Source: Streptomyces sp. TRM64462
GTDB taxonomy: Bacteria; Actinomycetota; Actinomycetes; Streptomycetales; Streptomycetaceae
Assembly: GCF_013362995.1 (NCBI RefSeq)
Contig: NZ_JABWDV010000419.1
Location: 1 to 64,000 of the forward strand
Reading direction: 5' to 3'
DNA length: 64,000 nucleotides
The translations under genes were made by a program, and so were the position numbers. Positions 52,168 to 60,852 of the stretch are shown piece by piece. Under the pieces are notes generated by a model. The model saw only the letters and a list, made by a program, of their open reading frames with translations. It was not told the DNA's origin and did no database searches. Position 1 is the stretch's first letter, and each line of letters opens with the position of its first letter.

Positions 52168-52809
52168 TCAGTCTTGCTGGCTGGCAGCCTCGTCGAACTG
52201 TGCCTCGGCCTCCGGCCCACCCGCCGGCTCCGGTGCGGGGGCGGTGTAGAAGACGGACCTGCCCTGCTTGCTGCGCTCGGCCTGGCTCTTGGCCACGAGT
52301 CCCTCGAGCGTGACCCGCACGACCTTGGTCGTGATCTGGCGCTCCGGATGGGCCTGGCCCAGGGCTGTGGAGATCTCCGCGGCGGAGCGCGGTTCCTTCG
52401 ACTCGGCGAGGTGGCGGCGGATGAGCTCGACCAGGGTGGGCTGGGCCGCCGTCGTGGCACCCTCCGCCTTGGCCGCGGACTTCTTGGCGGCTGCCTTTTG
52501 CGGCGCGGCGGCGGACTTGGCCGCCCTCTGCTTCCCGCTGCGCGCGGCACTGGCCTTCTTCCTGGGTGAGGGCACCGTGGCACTCTCGGAAGTGGCCGCA
52601 GGCTCGGCCGGGGCTTCGGTGATGCCAAGGGCCTGTCGCATGTTCACCAGCACGGTGTGGTCGTGCTGCAGGGCAGCCAACTGCTGTTGCAGGGAGGCGA
52701 TGTCCGCCGTGATGCGTTCCTGCTCCTTGACGTTGCGTTCGAGGTCACCGGTCACCTGAGCGGCGTACTGCGATGTCAGTTCAGTGGCGGGAGTGGTTGT
52801 CTCGGGCAT
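52168..52809 (-). CDS. coiled coil, Lys/Ala-rich linker and winged-helix DNA-binding protein
   Basis: 213 residues; GGAAAGG precedes ATG 52809. Three parts: an N-terminal coiled coil (DLERNVKEQERITADIASLQQQLAAL), a histone-H1-like Ala/Lys/Ser linker (about residues 85-125, KKASAARSGKQRAAKSAAAPQ) and a winged helix (LVELIRRHLAESKEPRSAAEISTALG ... VTLEGLVAKSQAERSKQGRSVFY). This suggests an oligomeric DNA-coating or regulatory protein. Confidence 0.65.
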   Translation of the reverse strand: MPETTTPATELTSQYAAQVTGDLERNVKEQERITADIASLQQQLAALQHDHTVLVNMRQALGITEAPAEPAATSESATVPSPRKKASAARSGKQRAAKSAAAPQKAAAKKSAAKAEGATTAAQPTLVELIRRHLAESKEPRSAAEISTALGQAHPERQITTKVVRVTLEGLVAKSQAERSKQGRSVFYTAPAPEPAGGPEAEAQFDEAASQQD

Positions 52810-52974
52810 GGGTACTGACCTTTCCTCGGTGAACCAGCGTGCTGCGGGGCTGCACCAGATGAAGTGACACCCCTTCTCGGGCGGGTGTTGGCGCTCAGCA
52901 GGGACGCCACACGTGCCGCACGATGCCTTGGCGTACAGATGGTACGGACGAACAGCGCCAGTTGTTCCGCCACG

Positions 52975-54000
52975 CTATGTTGGCGTGCGTGCCTGCGGCT
53001 GGGGCAGTTGCCAGGACACCGCGTCGGTCTCCCGGTTGTGATGCCATGCCCTCAGGGTGCGCGTGGTCACCAGCCGGTCGAGCAGTTCTCCGGTCTGCTG
53101 CGGGGAGTGCCCGCACAGGCGGGTGAGGATGTCCATGTCGGTGCTGTGTTCGGGCCGGGCACCGGTGTGCGCGGCCAGCACGAGAGCGGTCAGCCGCAGT
53201 GCGGGCGCCGTGGCCGGCAGGACCAACGGCACCGGCCGCAGCGCCCAGTCGGCAGCACGGCAGCGGGTACGGCGGCCGGGCGCCTGGTCCAGCACTGTGG
53301 CATCGAGCAGCCGCACCTGCCACGGCAGCGTACGCACGTCCGGCAGCTCCAGCCAGCCGGCGTGGGCCAGCTCCAGCCATACTTCGCGGTTCTGGCGCAG
53401 GCGCATGCCCCGCAACAGGCCCGCCGGCAGCCGGACATGGGCGCGGGTGTCGGCACGCAGCGCGCACTGCAGGGCCAGCAGCCGGGCGGCGGGGGAGGTG
53501 AAGCGGGGCAGCGCGGTGCCGAGGTACGTCAGCATTTCCCGCACCCGCTCCCGCTCCTGGACCCCGGCGTGGGACCGGCGCGCGGGCGGGGGCGGGCCAG
53601 GGGAGGCCTGCTGCCGCAGGGAGCCGGAAAGGGTGTCCGGTACCACGGCCGTGTTGCTGGTCGCCGCGGCACAGGCCGCGCAGGTGTCGGCCAGCCGCCA
53701 GGCGCGGCCGCTGCGGTCGCGGGTGAGGGCCAGCAGCACCGGTCCCGCGCAGCCGCGATGACGCGGATGCCACCGGCAGCCCCGGGCCCGGCACTGGCAA
53801 CTGCGCAGATAGGTGGGCAGCGCGTCGGCGCGGGCATGGCAGGCCAGATGAGCCAGGACGGCAGAACGTGCGGAGGCCCCCGTGAGCGCAGACGTGTGAG
53901 CGGCGCAGGCGGGGCAGACGAGAGCGGGGCCGCCCGCTCGCGGACGCAGTTCGACTGTCCAGATGCGCCGCACTGCTGCGTGCGCGCCAGCGAGCCTCAT
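52975..54000 (-). CDS. Cys-rich protein with C-terminal helical domain, function unknown
   Basis: 341 residues, ATG 54000. The N-terminal 120 residues hold many paired cysteines (LVCPACAAHT, SCQCRARGCRWHPRHRGCAG, DTCAACAAAT), likely two or three zinc sites. The C-terminal 200 residues are helical with a possible winged helix near the end (DMDILTRLCGHSPQQTGELLDRLVTTRTLRAW). Divergent from the XRE gene at 54180; the 180-nt gap carries three operator palindromes, so the gene is probably regulated by that repressor. Confidence 0.6.
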   Translation of the reverse strand: MRLAGAHAAVRRIWTVELRPRAGGPALVCPACAAHTSALTGASARSAVLAHLACHARADALPTYLRSCQCRARGCRWHPRHRGCAGPVLLALTRDRSGRAWRLADTCAACAAATSNTAVVPDTLSGSLRQQASPGPPPPARRSHAGVQERERVREMLTYLGTALPRFTSPAARLLALQCALRADTRAHVRLPAGLLRGMRLRQNREVWLELAHAGWLELPDVRTLPWQVRLLDATVLDQAPGRRTRCRAADWALRPVPLVLPATAPALRLTALVLAAHTGARPEHSTDMDILTRLCGHSPQQTGELLDRLVTTRTLRAWHHNRETDAVSWQLPQPQARTPT

Positions 54001-54080
54001 GGGCTGGTCGTCCTCCCGTCCGTCCGTGCCTGAGGTGGTGGGTGCCCCGGCGCATCACAGGGCCGGGAAGACGCACGGTA

Positions 54081-54096
54081 GTGCAGAGTTCTGCAC
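54081..54096. promoter_or_regulatory. operator palindrome 1
   Basis: GTGCAGA-GT-TCTGCAC, perfect 7-bp arms with a 2-nt spacer, 81 nt from the minus-strand start and 84 nt from the plus-strand GTG. Confidence 0.7.
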
Positions 54097-54128
54097 CTTG
54101 AATGCCGCACTCACCACCCAGACAAATA

Positions 54129-54144
54129 GTGCAGAGGTCTGCAC
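54129..54144. promoter_or_regulatory. operator palindrome 2
   Basis: GTGCAGA-GG-TCTGCAC, identical arms to the first site, 48 nt further along. Confidence 0.7.
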
Positions 54145-54149
54145 TGACA

Positions 54150-54165
54150 GGGCAGGGGTCTGCAC
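54150..54165. promoter_or_regulatory. operator palindrome 3 (one half degenerate)
   Basis: GGGCAGG-GG-TCTGCAC keeps one perfect half-site. It starts 21 nt after site 2, two helical turns, which would let repressor dimers bind side by side, and ends 14 nt before GTG 54180. Confidence 0.55.
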
Positions 54166-54179
54166 CGTCGGATGGTGGA

Positions 54180-54443
54180 GTGACGATCTTGCCGCCCGAT
54201 CCCGACCTCAACGCGCTGCGCATGACGCTGGTGCGCCTGCGGGGCGAGCGCGGCTGGACCTACGACGAACTCGCCGACCGCAGCGGCCTGGCCCGGCGCA
54301 CCCTCATCGACCTGGAACACGGCCGCACCAGCGGCAGCGTCACCACCTGGCACACCCTCGCCCACACCTTCGACGTGCCCATCGAGCACCTCCTGGGCAC
54401 CCTCTGCGACGACCACACCCCACCCGGCATGCACGGCCCCTGA
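54180..54443 (+). CDS. XRE-family repressor
   Basis: 87 residues from GTG 54180. The frame extends upstream to 54102 but that part crosses the operators and is not protein-like. HTH: VRLRGERGWTYDELADRSGLARRTLIDLEHGRTSGSVTTWHTLAHTFDVPIEHLL is a textbook lambda-repressor-type domain, alone without a sensor domain. The three GTGCAGA-type palindromes directly upstream are its likely binding sites, giving autoregulation and control of the divergent Cys-rich gene and perhaps the downstream helicase/HerA/Mre11/Rad50 run. Confidence 0.85.
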   Translation: MTILPPDPDLNALRMTLVRLRGERGWTYDELADRSGLARRTLIDLEHGRTSGSVTTWHTLAHTFDVPIEHLLGTLCDDHTPPGMHGP

Positions 54444-54612
54444 CGCCCCGGCGCGCCCGCCTCGGGTCCTACCGCGAATCACCCGAACGGAGAGCAAGCG
54501 TCGAACGTGAGGACGCTCGCAAGATCGTCTGTTCGGTGCCGCTAGGCTGGTCGAGGGACATGAGCCCCGCGGTGTTGCCTATCCTCGCGTGTCGCCTGGC
54601 ACGGTCCGGGCC

Positions 54613-55476
54613 ATGTGCCCCACGCCCGCCCCCGACGGCCGCCACTGGGACGGCAGCCCTCGCGCTCTCCGCCGCCCCCGAACGCTCCGAGTGACCACCA
54701 CCAGCCCCAGCCGCCTGCTGCGCGCCGGACAAACCGGCCGCTGCCGCCACTGCGGGAGCCGCATCGACCTCTACCCGCGTCCCGACCAACGGCCCATCGC
54801 CCTGCACCCCGCCGAATTGACCGTCACTGACGTCCCCAAATCCTGCCGCTGGCACCTCAGCGGCGGCATCGCCTACCCGCACGGCGACAACAGCGCCTGG
54901 TGCCGCATCCCGCATGCCGTGCTCTGCCCCCACCGCACCCCGACCTGCCAGGCCGGCACCCGCCTCGAGGCGATCCGCCGTCAACTCGCCGTCCGCGCCC
55001 GCCGTCTGATCGACACCGGGGCTCTCACCCCCGCCCCACCAGTCAGCCCGCAGCCCGACGCCCCCCAACCCGGCGGACCCGACCGCCCCGTCGTCCAACT
55101 GCTGCTGTGCCGCTACCTCGCCCAGCACCGGCTCGAGGAGCTGCGCTGCGTCGCCCAGACCCGCCACCGGCACCGCTGCCCCCACCCCGTCCTCGCCTCC
55201 GCCGGCCCAACTGGGATGTGGAAACTGCTGCCCACCACCGCCCGGCCCGGCCAACTCGCCCTGCCCGATGCCCTGATGGCCGTCTACGACCTGGGCCACC
55301 TCGCTTATGGCGAACAGCTGCGCTGGCGCACCCAGCGCTGCCCGGCACACGCCACCGCACCCGGCGCCGCCGACCTCGCCCTGGCCTGCTGGGAACCCTT
55401 CGACCCCCTCCTGCACGCGGCACACATCCACACCCGCCTGCCCCATTCCTCGCCCCGCCCGCACCGAAGGGGATGA
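54613..55476 (+). CDS. DUF6083-like zinc-ribbon protein
   Basis: 287 residues from ATG 54613 (start not certain; GTG 54691 is possible). The N-terminal domain has CRHCGSRIDLYPRPDQRPIALHP and CRWHLSGGIAYPHGDNSAWCRIPHAVLCPHR: a Cys/His zinc-type fold common in Streptomyces and annotated DUF6083. The C-terminal half is helical (VVQLLLCRYLAQHRLEELRCVAQTRHRHRCPHPV) and rich in Cys/His. Role unknown. It sits between the XRE gene and the helicase on the same strand. Confidence 0.65.
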   Translation: MCPTPAPDGRHWDGSPRALRRPRTLRVTTTSPSRLLRAGQTGRCRHCGSRIDLYPRPDQRPIALHPAELTVTDVPKSCRWHLSGGIAYPHGDNSAWCRIPHAVLCPHRTPTCQAGTRLEAIRRQLAVRARRLIDTGALTPAPPVSPQPDAPQPGGPDRPVVQLLLCRYLAQHRLEELRCVAQTRHRHRCPHPVLASAGPTGMWKLLPTTARPGQLALPDALMAVYDLGHLAYGEQLRWRTQRCPAHATAPGAADLALACWEPFDPLLHAAHIHTRLPHSSPRPHRRG

Positions 55477-55479
55477 CCG

Positions 55480-55875
55480 GTGCCGCACCACGCCCTGGAA
55501 ATCACGCTGACCCGCCCCCTGCCCCCGCCCGTCCTGCAGCGCGCCGCCCGCCGGCTGCGCCGCCGCCTCGGCACCCGGCTGCCCATCGACGTGATCACCA
55601 CCCACTACCCGGACGCCGACCACAGCGTGCTGCTCAACATCGCCTTCCCGCCCACCGTGCACGCCGCCCTGACCGCCGGCGCCCGCCGCGCCCAGCAGAC
55701 CCCCGAGCGCTTCCTGGAACTGGCCGTGCACCGGGCCCTGGCCGAGCACGCCGACCGGGAGACCGAGCGCCTCGACCACGCGGTACGCCACCTGCTGGCC
55801 CACACCACCCCCGCCTACCTGCTGGCCGCCGTCGGGCACGCACTCACCCGACTCCCCGAGAGGCCCACCCTGTGA
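55480..55875 (+). CDS. small protein, possibly RHH-like
   Basis: 131 residues from GTG 55480 (AAGGGGATG upstream). The central segment FPPTVHAALTAGARRAQQTPERFLELAVHRALAEHAD has the strand-helix-helix character of ribbon-helix-helix proteins, but this is not certain. Its stop overlaps the helicase GTG (GTGA). Function unknown. Confidence 0.55.
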   Translation: MPHHALEITLTRPLPPPVLQRAARRLRRRLGTRLPIDVITTHYPDADHSVLLNIAFPPTVHAALTAGARRAQQTPERFLELAVHRALAEHADRETERLDHAVRHLLAHTTPAYLLAAVGHALTRLPERPTL

Positions 55876-57422
55876 ACCCCACCGACGAACAGACCGCAGC
55901 AGCCGACGCCTTCCACGCTGGCCACCACCTCGCCCTGCAGGCCGGCGCCGGCACCGGCAAGACCACCACCCTCGCCATCCTCGCCCGCGCCACCACCCGC
56001 CGAGGCCGCTACCTGGCCTACAACCGGGCCATCGCCCAGGACGCACGCACCCGCTTCCCCGACACCGTCCAGTGCAAGACCGCCCACGCCCTCGCCTACG
56101 CCGCCGTCGGCCACCGCTACACCCGCCGCCTGAACGCACCCCGCCGCCCGGCCTGGCAGACCGGACAAGCCCTCGGCCTGACCAAAGCCGTCCGCATCGG
56201 CGACCGCGAGATCTCCCAACGCGCCCTGTCCAACGCCGCCCTGCGTACCGTCGCGCGCTTCTGCCACACCGCGGACGAGGCCATCACCCGCCACCATGTC
56301 CCTCGCCTGCGCGGTCTGGACGGCTGCGACCTGCATGCCCAACTCGCCGCCCACATCCTGCCGTTCGCCCGCAAAGCCTGGGTCGACCTGCAGCATCCCG
56401 ACGACGGCGCCGTCCGCTTCGACCACGACCACTACCTCAAGATCTGGGCCCTGACCCGGCCGCGCATTCAGGTCGACATCCTGCTGCTGGACGAGGCCCA
56501 GGACACCAACCCTGTCGTCGAACAGACCTTCCTCAACCAGCGCGAGCACGCCCAGCTCGTCATGGTCGGCGACTCTGCCCAGGCCATCTACCACTGGCGC
56601 GGCGCCAAAGACGTCATGACCGGCTTCGACGGCACCCAGCTGACCCTATCCCAGTCCTTCCGCTTCGGACCCGACCTCGCCGCGGAAGCAAACCGCTGGC
56701 TGCACCTGGCCGACGCCCCGATCCGCCTCACCGGCACCCCCGCCGTACCCACGGAACTCGGCCCCGTCACCCAGCCGGACGCCGTGCTGTGCCGCACCAA
56801 CGTCGGCGCCATGGCCCAGGTCATGACCCTCATGGCGGCCGGCTACCGGGTCGCCCTGGCCGGGGGAGGAGACAGCCTGCAGGCCCTGGCCCTCGCGGCC
56901 CGCGACCTGAAGGAAGGCCGCCGCACCCACCACCCCGAGCTCATCCTCTTCCCCTCATGGGGCGATCTGCAGGACTACGCCGCCCACGACCCGGCCGGCC
57001 GCGACCTGCAGCCCCTGGTCAACCTCGTCGACACCCACGGCACCGACGCCATCCTCACCGCCGTCGCCCGCCTCGCCCCCGAGCCGCACGCCCAGGTCAC
57101 CGTCTCCACCGCCCACAAGGCGAAGGGACGCGAATGGCCCCGCGTGCTCATCGCGGACGACTTCGCCCGTCCTGAGAACAGCACTCCTGACGAGCAGACA
57201 AGCACCGCGGCGCCACCCGACCCCATCGACGACGCCGAAGCCCGCCTGGCCTACGTGGCTGTCACCCGTACCCGCAAACGCCTCGACCTGGGCGGCCTCT
57301 CCTGGATCGACGCCCACTCACAGCACCTCGGTCCGAGCGGAACAACTCCCTCGGGCACCGTACAAAAGGAACACGAGCAGACGGAACCCGGACCACTGCC
57401 GGTGCGCCACACGCATGGTTGA
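55872..57422 (+). CDS. UvrD/Rep-type superfamily 1 DNA helicase
   Basis: 516 residues. Walker A LQAGAGTGKTTTL near residue 25; motif II LLLDEAQDTNP near 209; motif III VMVGDSAQAIYHWRGA; motif IV-like SQSFRFG; motif V/VI TVSTAHKAKGREWPRVL and LAYVAVTRTRKRL. It is shorter than UvrD (about 720) and lacks the large accessory subdomains, as in compact phage or plasmid helicases. GTG 55872 overlaps the upstream stop. Neighbouring HerA, Mre11 and Rad50 genes suggest a DNA-end processing set. Confidence 0.9.
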   Translation: MNPTDEQTAAADAFHAGHHLALQAGAGTGKTTTLAILARATTRRGRYLAYNRAIAQDARTRFPDTVQCKTAHALAYAAVGHRYTRRLNAPRRPAWQTGQALGLTKAVRIGDREISQRALSNAALRTVARFCHTADEAITRHHVPRLRGLDGCDLHAQLAAHILPFARKAWVDLQHPDDGAVRFDHDHYLKIWALTRPRIQVDILLLDEAQDTNPVVEQTFLNQREHAQLVMVGDSAQAIYHWRGAKDVMTGFDGTQLTLSQSFRFGPDLAAEANRWLHLADAPIRLTGTPAVPTELGPVTQPDAVLCRTNVGAMAQVMTLMAAGYRVALAGGGDSLQALALAARDLKEGRRTHHPELILFPSWGDLQDYAAHDPAGRDLQPLVNLVDTHGTDAILTAVARLAPEPHAQVTVSTAHKAKGREWPRVLIADDFARPENSTPDEQTSTAAPPDPIDDAEARLAYVAVTRTRKRLDLGGLSWIDAHSQHLGPSGTTPSGTVQKEHEQTEPGPLPVRHTHG

Positions 57423-57669
57423 CAGGGCGTCATCGGTGGGGGAACGGCGCGGGAAGGTCATCACTCATCGCGCGGTGCTCCGGCTTGTCCGGGCGCACCG
57501 CCCTCCGTCTGCCCATTTTCTCTCCGTTATCGACAAAACCCCTCGCAGCAGGCATCCCTTTAGTTACGGTCTGTACTCACAGATACCGCCCCAAGTTTCG
57601 GCGCGCCCCGATCGGTGTTCACCGCCAGTCGGCAGTGCCCGACACCGTAAGACCGACAGGGACCGGCCG

Positions 57670-59571
57670 ATGACCGACACCGACTCCGAGCCCCACGGCG
57701 CTGACAGCACCGTATTCGGCCGCAGCTCCACACCCGCGACCAGCCGGCAGCCGTTTGCAGGCCACCTCACCAGCGGCGACGCCGAAGAGGAGGTAGGGAA
57801 GGTAGCAGGTACCGAGGACTCCACCCCGTTGAAGTTCCACGTTGCTCTTTCTCCTGGCGCCTATCTGCAGCTCGACGACGTGGTCAGCACTCGCCGGGAG
57901 ATCCCCGGACGCGGCACCGTCGTCACCTCCGGCGTGGTGACCGAGGTGGTCGCCCGCCACGAGGGCGCCGCGTTCGGCTCAGATGTCTTCCTCATCGCCG
58001 ACGGAATCCTGCCGGCCACCGTGCAGGAGGTCGCCGAGATCACGACCACCCGGGTCGACCCCGAGTACTACGTCCCGCCACGCCCCGGCGAAGCCGCCAT
58101 CCGGGCCTCGGGCACGGCGCGGGACGCCGCGCTGTACTTCGACCGGATGGACGCACGTGTGCCCGCCGGCATCGGCCGGGACGGCGAACCGATCTATCTC
58201 AACCTCGAATTCCTCGACGGCACCCGCGGCGCCCACGTATCGATCTCGGGCATCTCAGGCGTGGCGACCAAGACCAGCTTCGCGCTGTTCTTGATGCACT
58301 CGCTGTTCACCTCGGGCGCCCTCGGGGCCCGCGCGGTCAACGCCAAGGCCCTCATCTTCTCCGTCAAGGGCGAGGACCTGCTCTTCGTCGACCAGCCCAA
58401 CACCCGTCTCGACGGGGAGCTGAGCGCCGCATACGCCCAACTCGGCCTGCCCGCCCGCCCCTTCGCCTCGGCCGGCTTCTACGCCCCGCCGCTGCCCGGT
58501 GACACCACCGGCCGCCCCCACGTCACCGGCAGGACCAGCGGCGTCACCGCCTTCTGGTGGACCCTGGCCGAGTTCTGCGAACGCGAGCTGCTGCCCTACG
58601 CGTTCGCCGATGCCGAAGACGAGAAAAACCAGTACACGATCGTCGTGCACCAGGTTACGAGCCGGCTGCGCCGCGAGGCTCAGCCCGCCGGGAACGACGG
58701 CGCGGTCGCCATCGACGGAACCGTCCTCCGCACCTGGCCGGAGATGGTCGACTTCATCTCCGACAAGGTCACCGACGACCTCAGCCGCCCGGACTGGGCG
58801 GGCCCGGCCATCGGACTGGGAACGGTGAACGCATTCGTGCGGCGGCTGCGGTCGTCCCAGCGGCCGCTCGGGCCCCTGCTGCGCGGCGACCTGAGCACGG
58901 TCACCGACCACCCCGTCTCGCACTCCATCGACACCTCGCAGCAGCAGGTCACCGTGGTGGACCTGCACAACCTGCCGGAACGGGCCCAGCGGTTCGTCGT
59001 CGGTGTCGTGCTGGCCGCGGAGACCGCCCGCAAGGAGCAAGCCGGCCCGGGCGGCCTGCTGTTCACGATGGTCGACGAGCTCAACAAGTACGCCCCCCGC
59101 GAGGGATCCTCCCCGATCAAGGACGTACTACTGGACATCGCTGAACGCGGCCGCTCACTCGGCATCATCCTCATCGGCGCCCAGCAGACCGCCTCTGAGG
59201 TGGAACGGCGCATTGTGTCGAACTCCTCGATCAAGATCGTCGGCCGGCTCGATGCCGCCGAGGCCGGCCGCCCGGAGTACGGCTTCCTGCCCGCCTCGCA
59301 GCGCCAGCGCGCCACGCTCGCCAGGCCCGGCACCATGTTCGTCTCCCAGCCGGAGATCCCGGTGCCCCTGGCCGTCGAATTCCCCTTCCCCGCCTGGGCC
59401 ACCCGGCTCTCCGAGGTCGCCGACCCCACCTTCTCCACCGGCACCCGCGCAGCCGGCCAGGCCACCGGCAGCGCGGCGCGACCGGACCCGTTCAGCAGGC
59501 TGCCCCAGGCAGAGAGCGATCCGTGGCCCGACGACACTGACGACGGCGCCATCGATGAGCCGCCCTACTGA
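57670..59571 (+). CDS. HerA-like DNA translocase/ATPase
   Basis: 633 residues from ATG 57670. The upstream gap of 247 nt is weakly coding and may hold a second promoter. The N-terminal region (YLQLDDVVSTRREIPGRGTVVTSGVVTEV) has the HAS-barrel character of HerA. Walker A GISGVATKTSFALF is near residue 195 and Walker B FTMVDELNKYAP near 466, then IILIGAQQTASEVERRIVSNSSIKIVGR, the sensor/arginine-finger region of HerA/FtsK-type hexamers. HerA pumps double-stranded DNA and in archaea works with NurA, Mre11 and Rad50. NurA is not seen here. Confidence 0.85.
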   Translation: MTDTDSEPHGADSTVFGRSSTPATSRQPFAGHLTSGDAEEEVGKVAGTEDSTPLKFHVALSPGAYLQLDDVVSTRREIPGRGTVVTSGVVTEVVARHEGAAFGSDVFLIADGILPATVQEVAEITTTRVDPEYYVPPRPGEAAIRASGTARDAALYFDRMDARVPAGIGRDGEPIYLNLEFLDGTRGAHVSISGISGVATKTSFALFLMHSLFTSGALGARAVNAKALIFSVKGEDLLFVDQPNTRLDGELSAAYAQLGLPARPFASAGFYAPPLPGDTTGRPHVTGRTSGVTAFWWTLAEFCERELLPYAFADAEDEKNQYTIVVHQVTSRLRREAQPAGNDGAVAIDGTVLRTWPEMVDFISDKVTDDLSRPDWAGPAIGLGTVNAFVRRLRSSQRPLGPLLRGDLSTVTDHPVSHSIDTSQQQVTVVDLHNLPERAQRFVVGVVLAAETARKEQAGPGGLLFTMVDELNKYAPREGSSPIKDVLLDIAERGRSLGIILIGAQQTASEVERRIVSNSSIKIVGRLDAAEAGRPEYGFLPASQRQRATLARPGTMFVSQPEIPVPLAVEFPFPAWATRLSEVADPTFSTGTRAAGQATGSAARPDPFSRLPQAESDPWPDDTDDGAIDEPPY

Positions 59572-59648
59572 CGTCTGGCCACCGCCCTCCCCAGCGCACC
59601 CACGCCCCCCGCTGCTCTGCCTCAGCCACCCGAAAAGGACCCCGCCCC

Positions 59649-60818
59649 GTGAAGTTCCTTCACACCTCCGACTGGCATGTCGGCAAAACCCTCAAGGGCC
59701 GCAACCGGCTCGAGGAGCAGGCACGCATCCTGCGAGAGATCACCCAGATCGCGATCGACAACGACGTCGACGCCGTCCTCATAGCCGGCGACATTTACGA
59801 AAACGCCTCGCCGACCGCAGACGCCCAGAGGCTGGTCGTGCGTACCCTGCTGCGCCTGGCCAAGCACGGCATCGAGGTCATCCTGATCGCCGGCAACCAC
59901 GACCACGCTGCCACGTTCGAGGCCTACAGGCCGCTGATGGACATCGCCGGCATCCACGTCTACGGCCAGGCCAGACCGGCCGCGAAGGGCGGCGTGCACA
60001 CATTCCACGCCAGGTCCACCGGCGAGCCCGTCAACGTCGCCGTCCTGCCGTTCCTCTCCCAGCGCTACGCCGTCCGCGCCGCGGAGATCATCGCCAACAC
60101 CCCGTCGCAGAACGTCGGCGCCTACGACCAGCTCGTCCGTGACGTCCTGGCCAATCTGACCGGAGCGTTCACCTCGGACGCCGTCAACATCATCATGGCC
60201 CACCTGACCTGCACCGGCGGTACCTTCGGCGGCGGCGAGCGACCCGCCCAATCCATCATGGAATACCACGTGCCGGCCGCTGTCTTCCCTGTCGAGGCCC
60301 ACTACGTGGCCCTGGGCCACCTGCACCGCCGGCAGCAGATCCCCGCCGCCTGCCCGGTGCACTACAGCGGCTCCCCCTACGCCATCGACTTCGGCGAGCA
60401 GAACAACACCAACGTCGTCTGCCTCGTCGAGGCCACCCCCAACACCCCCGCCCAGATCACCGACATCCCCGTCACGGCCGGCCGCAGACTGCGCACCGTC
60501 GAGGGAACCGTCGCCCAGCTGACCTCTGACCCCGCCGGCTACGGCGAGGACTACCTCAGACTCGTCGTCACCCAGCCCGCCTACGCCGGCATGCGCGACG
60601 ACCTGTACGAAGCCCTCCCCAACGCTCTTCAGATCCTGATCCACCCCGATCATGCCAGCACCGGCGCCACGGCAGGAATCAGCGTCGACCAGCCGATCAA
60701 GACGCCTGTGCAGCTGTTTGCCGACTACTGCCACAGCGTCGGCGTCAGCGACGACCGGGTCACGGCGTTGTTCAACCAGCTGCACGACGACCTGACCCGC
60801 TCGACCGCCCGCCCCTGA
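59649..60818 (+). CDS. sbcD: SbcD/Mre11-type nuclease
   Basis: 389 residues from GTG 59649. Calcineurin-like metallophosphatase motifs: SDWHVGK (residues 7-13), IAGDIYENA (near 48), AGNHDHAA (near 80), AHLTC and GHLHRRQQIP, giving the two-metal nuclease centre of Mre11/SbcD. The C-terminal capping domain follows. With SbcC/Rad50 it opens and trims blocked DNA ends. Starts 77 nt after the HerA stop; the Rad50 gene begins 34 nt after its own stop. Confidence 0.93.
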   Translation: MKFLHTSDWHVGKTLKGRNRLEEQARILREITQIAIDNDVDAVLIAGDIYENASPTADAQRLVVRTLLRLAKHGIEVILIAGNHDHAATFEAYRPLMDIAGIHVYGQARPAAKGGVHTFHARSTGEPVNVAVLPFLSQRYAVRAAEIIANTPSQNVGAYDQLVRDVLANLTGAFTSDAVNIIMAHLTCTGGTFGGGERPAQSIMEYHVPAAVFPVEAHYVALGHLHRRQQIPAACPVHYSGSPYAIDFGEQNNTNVVCLVEATPNTPAQITDIPVTAGRRLRTVEGTVAQLTSDPAGYGEDYLRLVVTQPAYAGMRDDLYEALPNALQILIHPDHASTGATAGISVDQPIKTPVQLFADYCHSVGVSDDRVTALFNQLHDDLTRSTARP

Positions 60819-60852
60819 AGCCAGGCCCGCACCCGCCCGAAGGAACCCTCAG

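Noticed and set aside
54102-54179. N-terminal extension of the XRE repressor from ATG 54102
   Set aside because: It runs through the three operator palindromes and is not protein-like; GTG 54180 is the better start.
52895-54223. 442-residue minus-strand frame overlapping the Cys-rich gene
   Set aside because: It lacks the ordered CxxC pairs and crosses the operators; the 341-residue frame is clearly the coding one.
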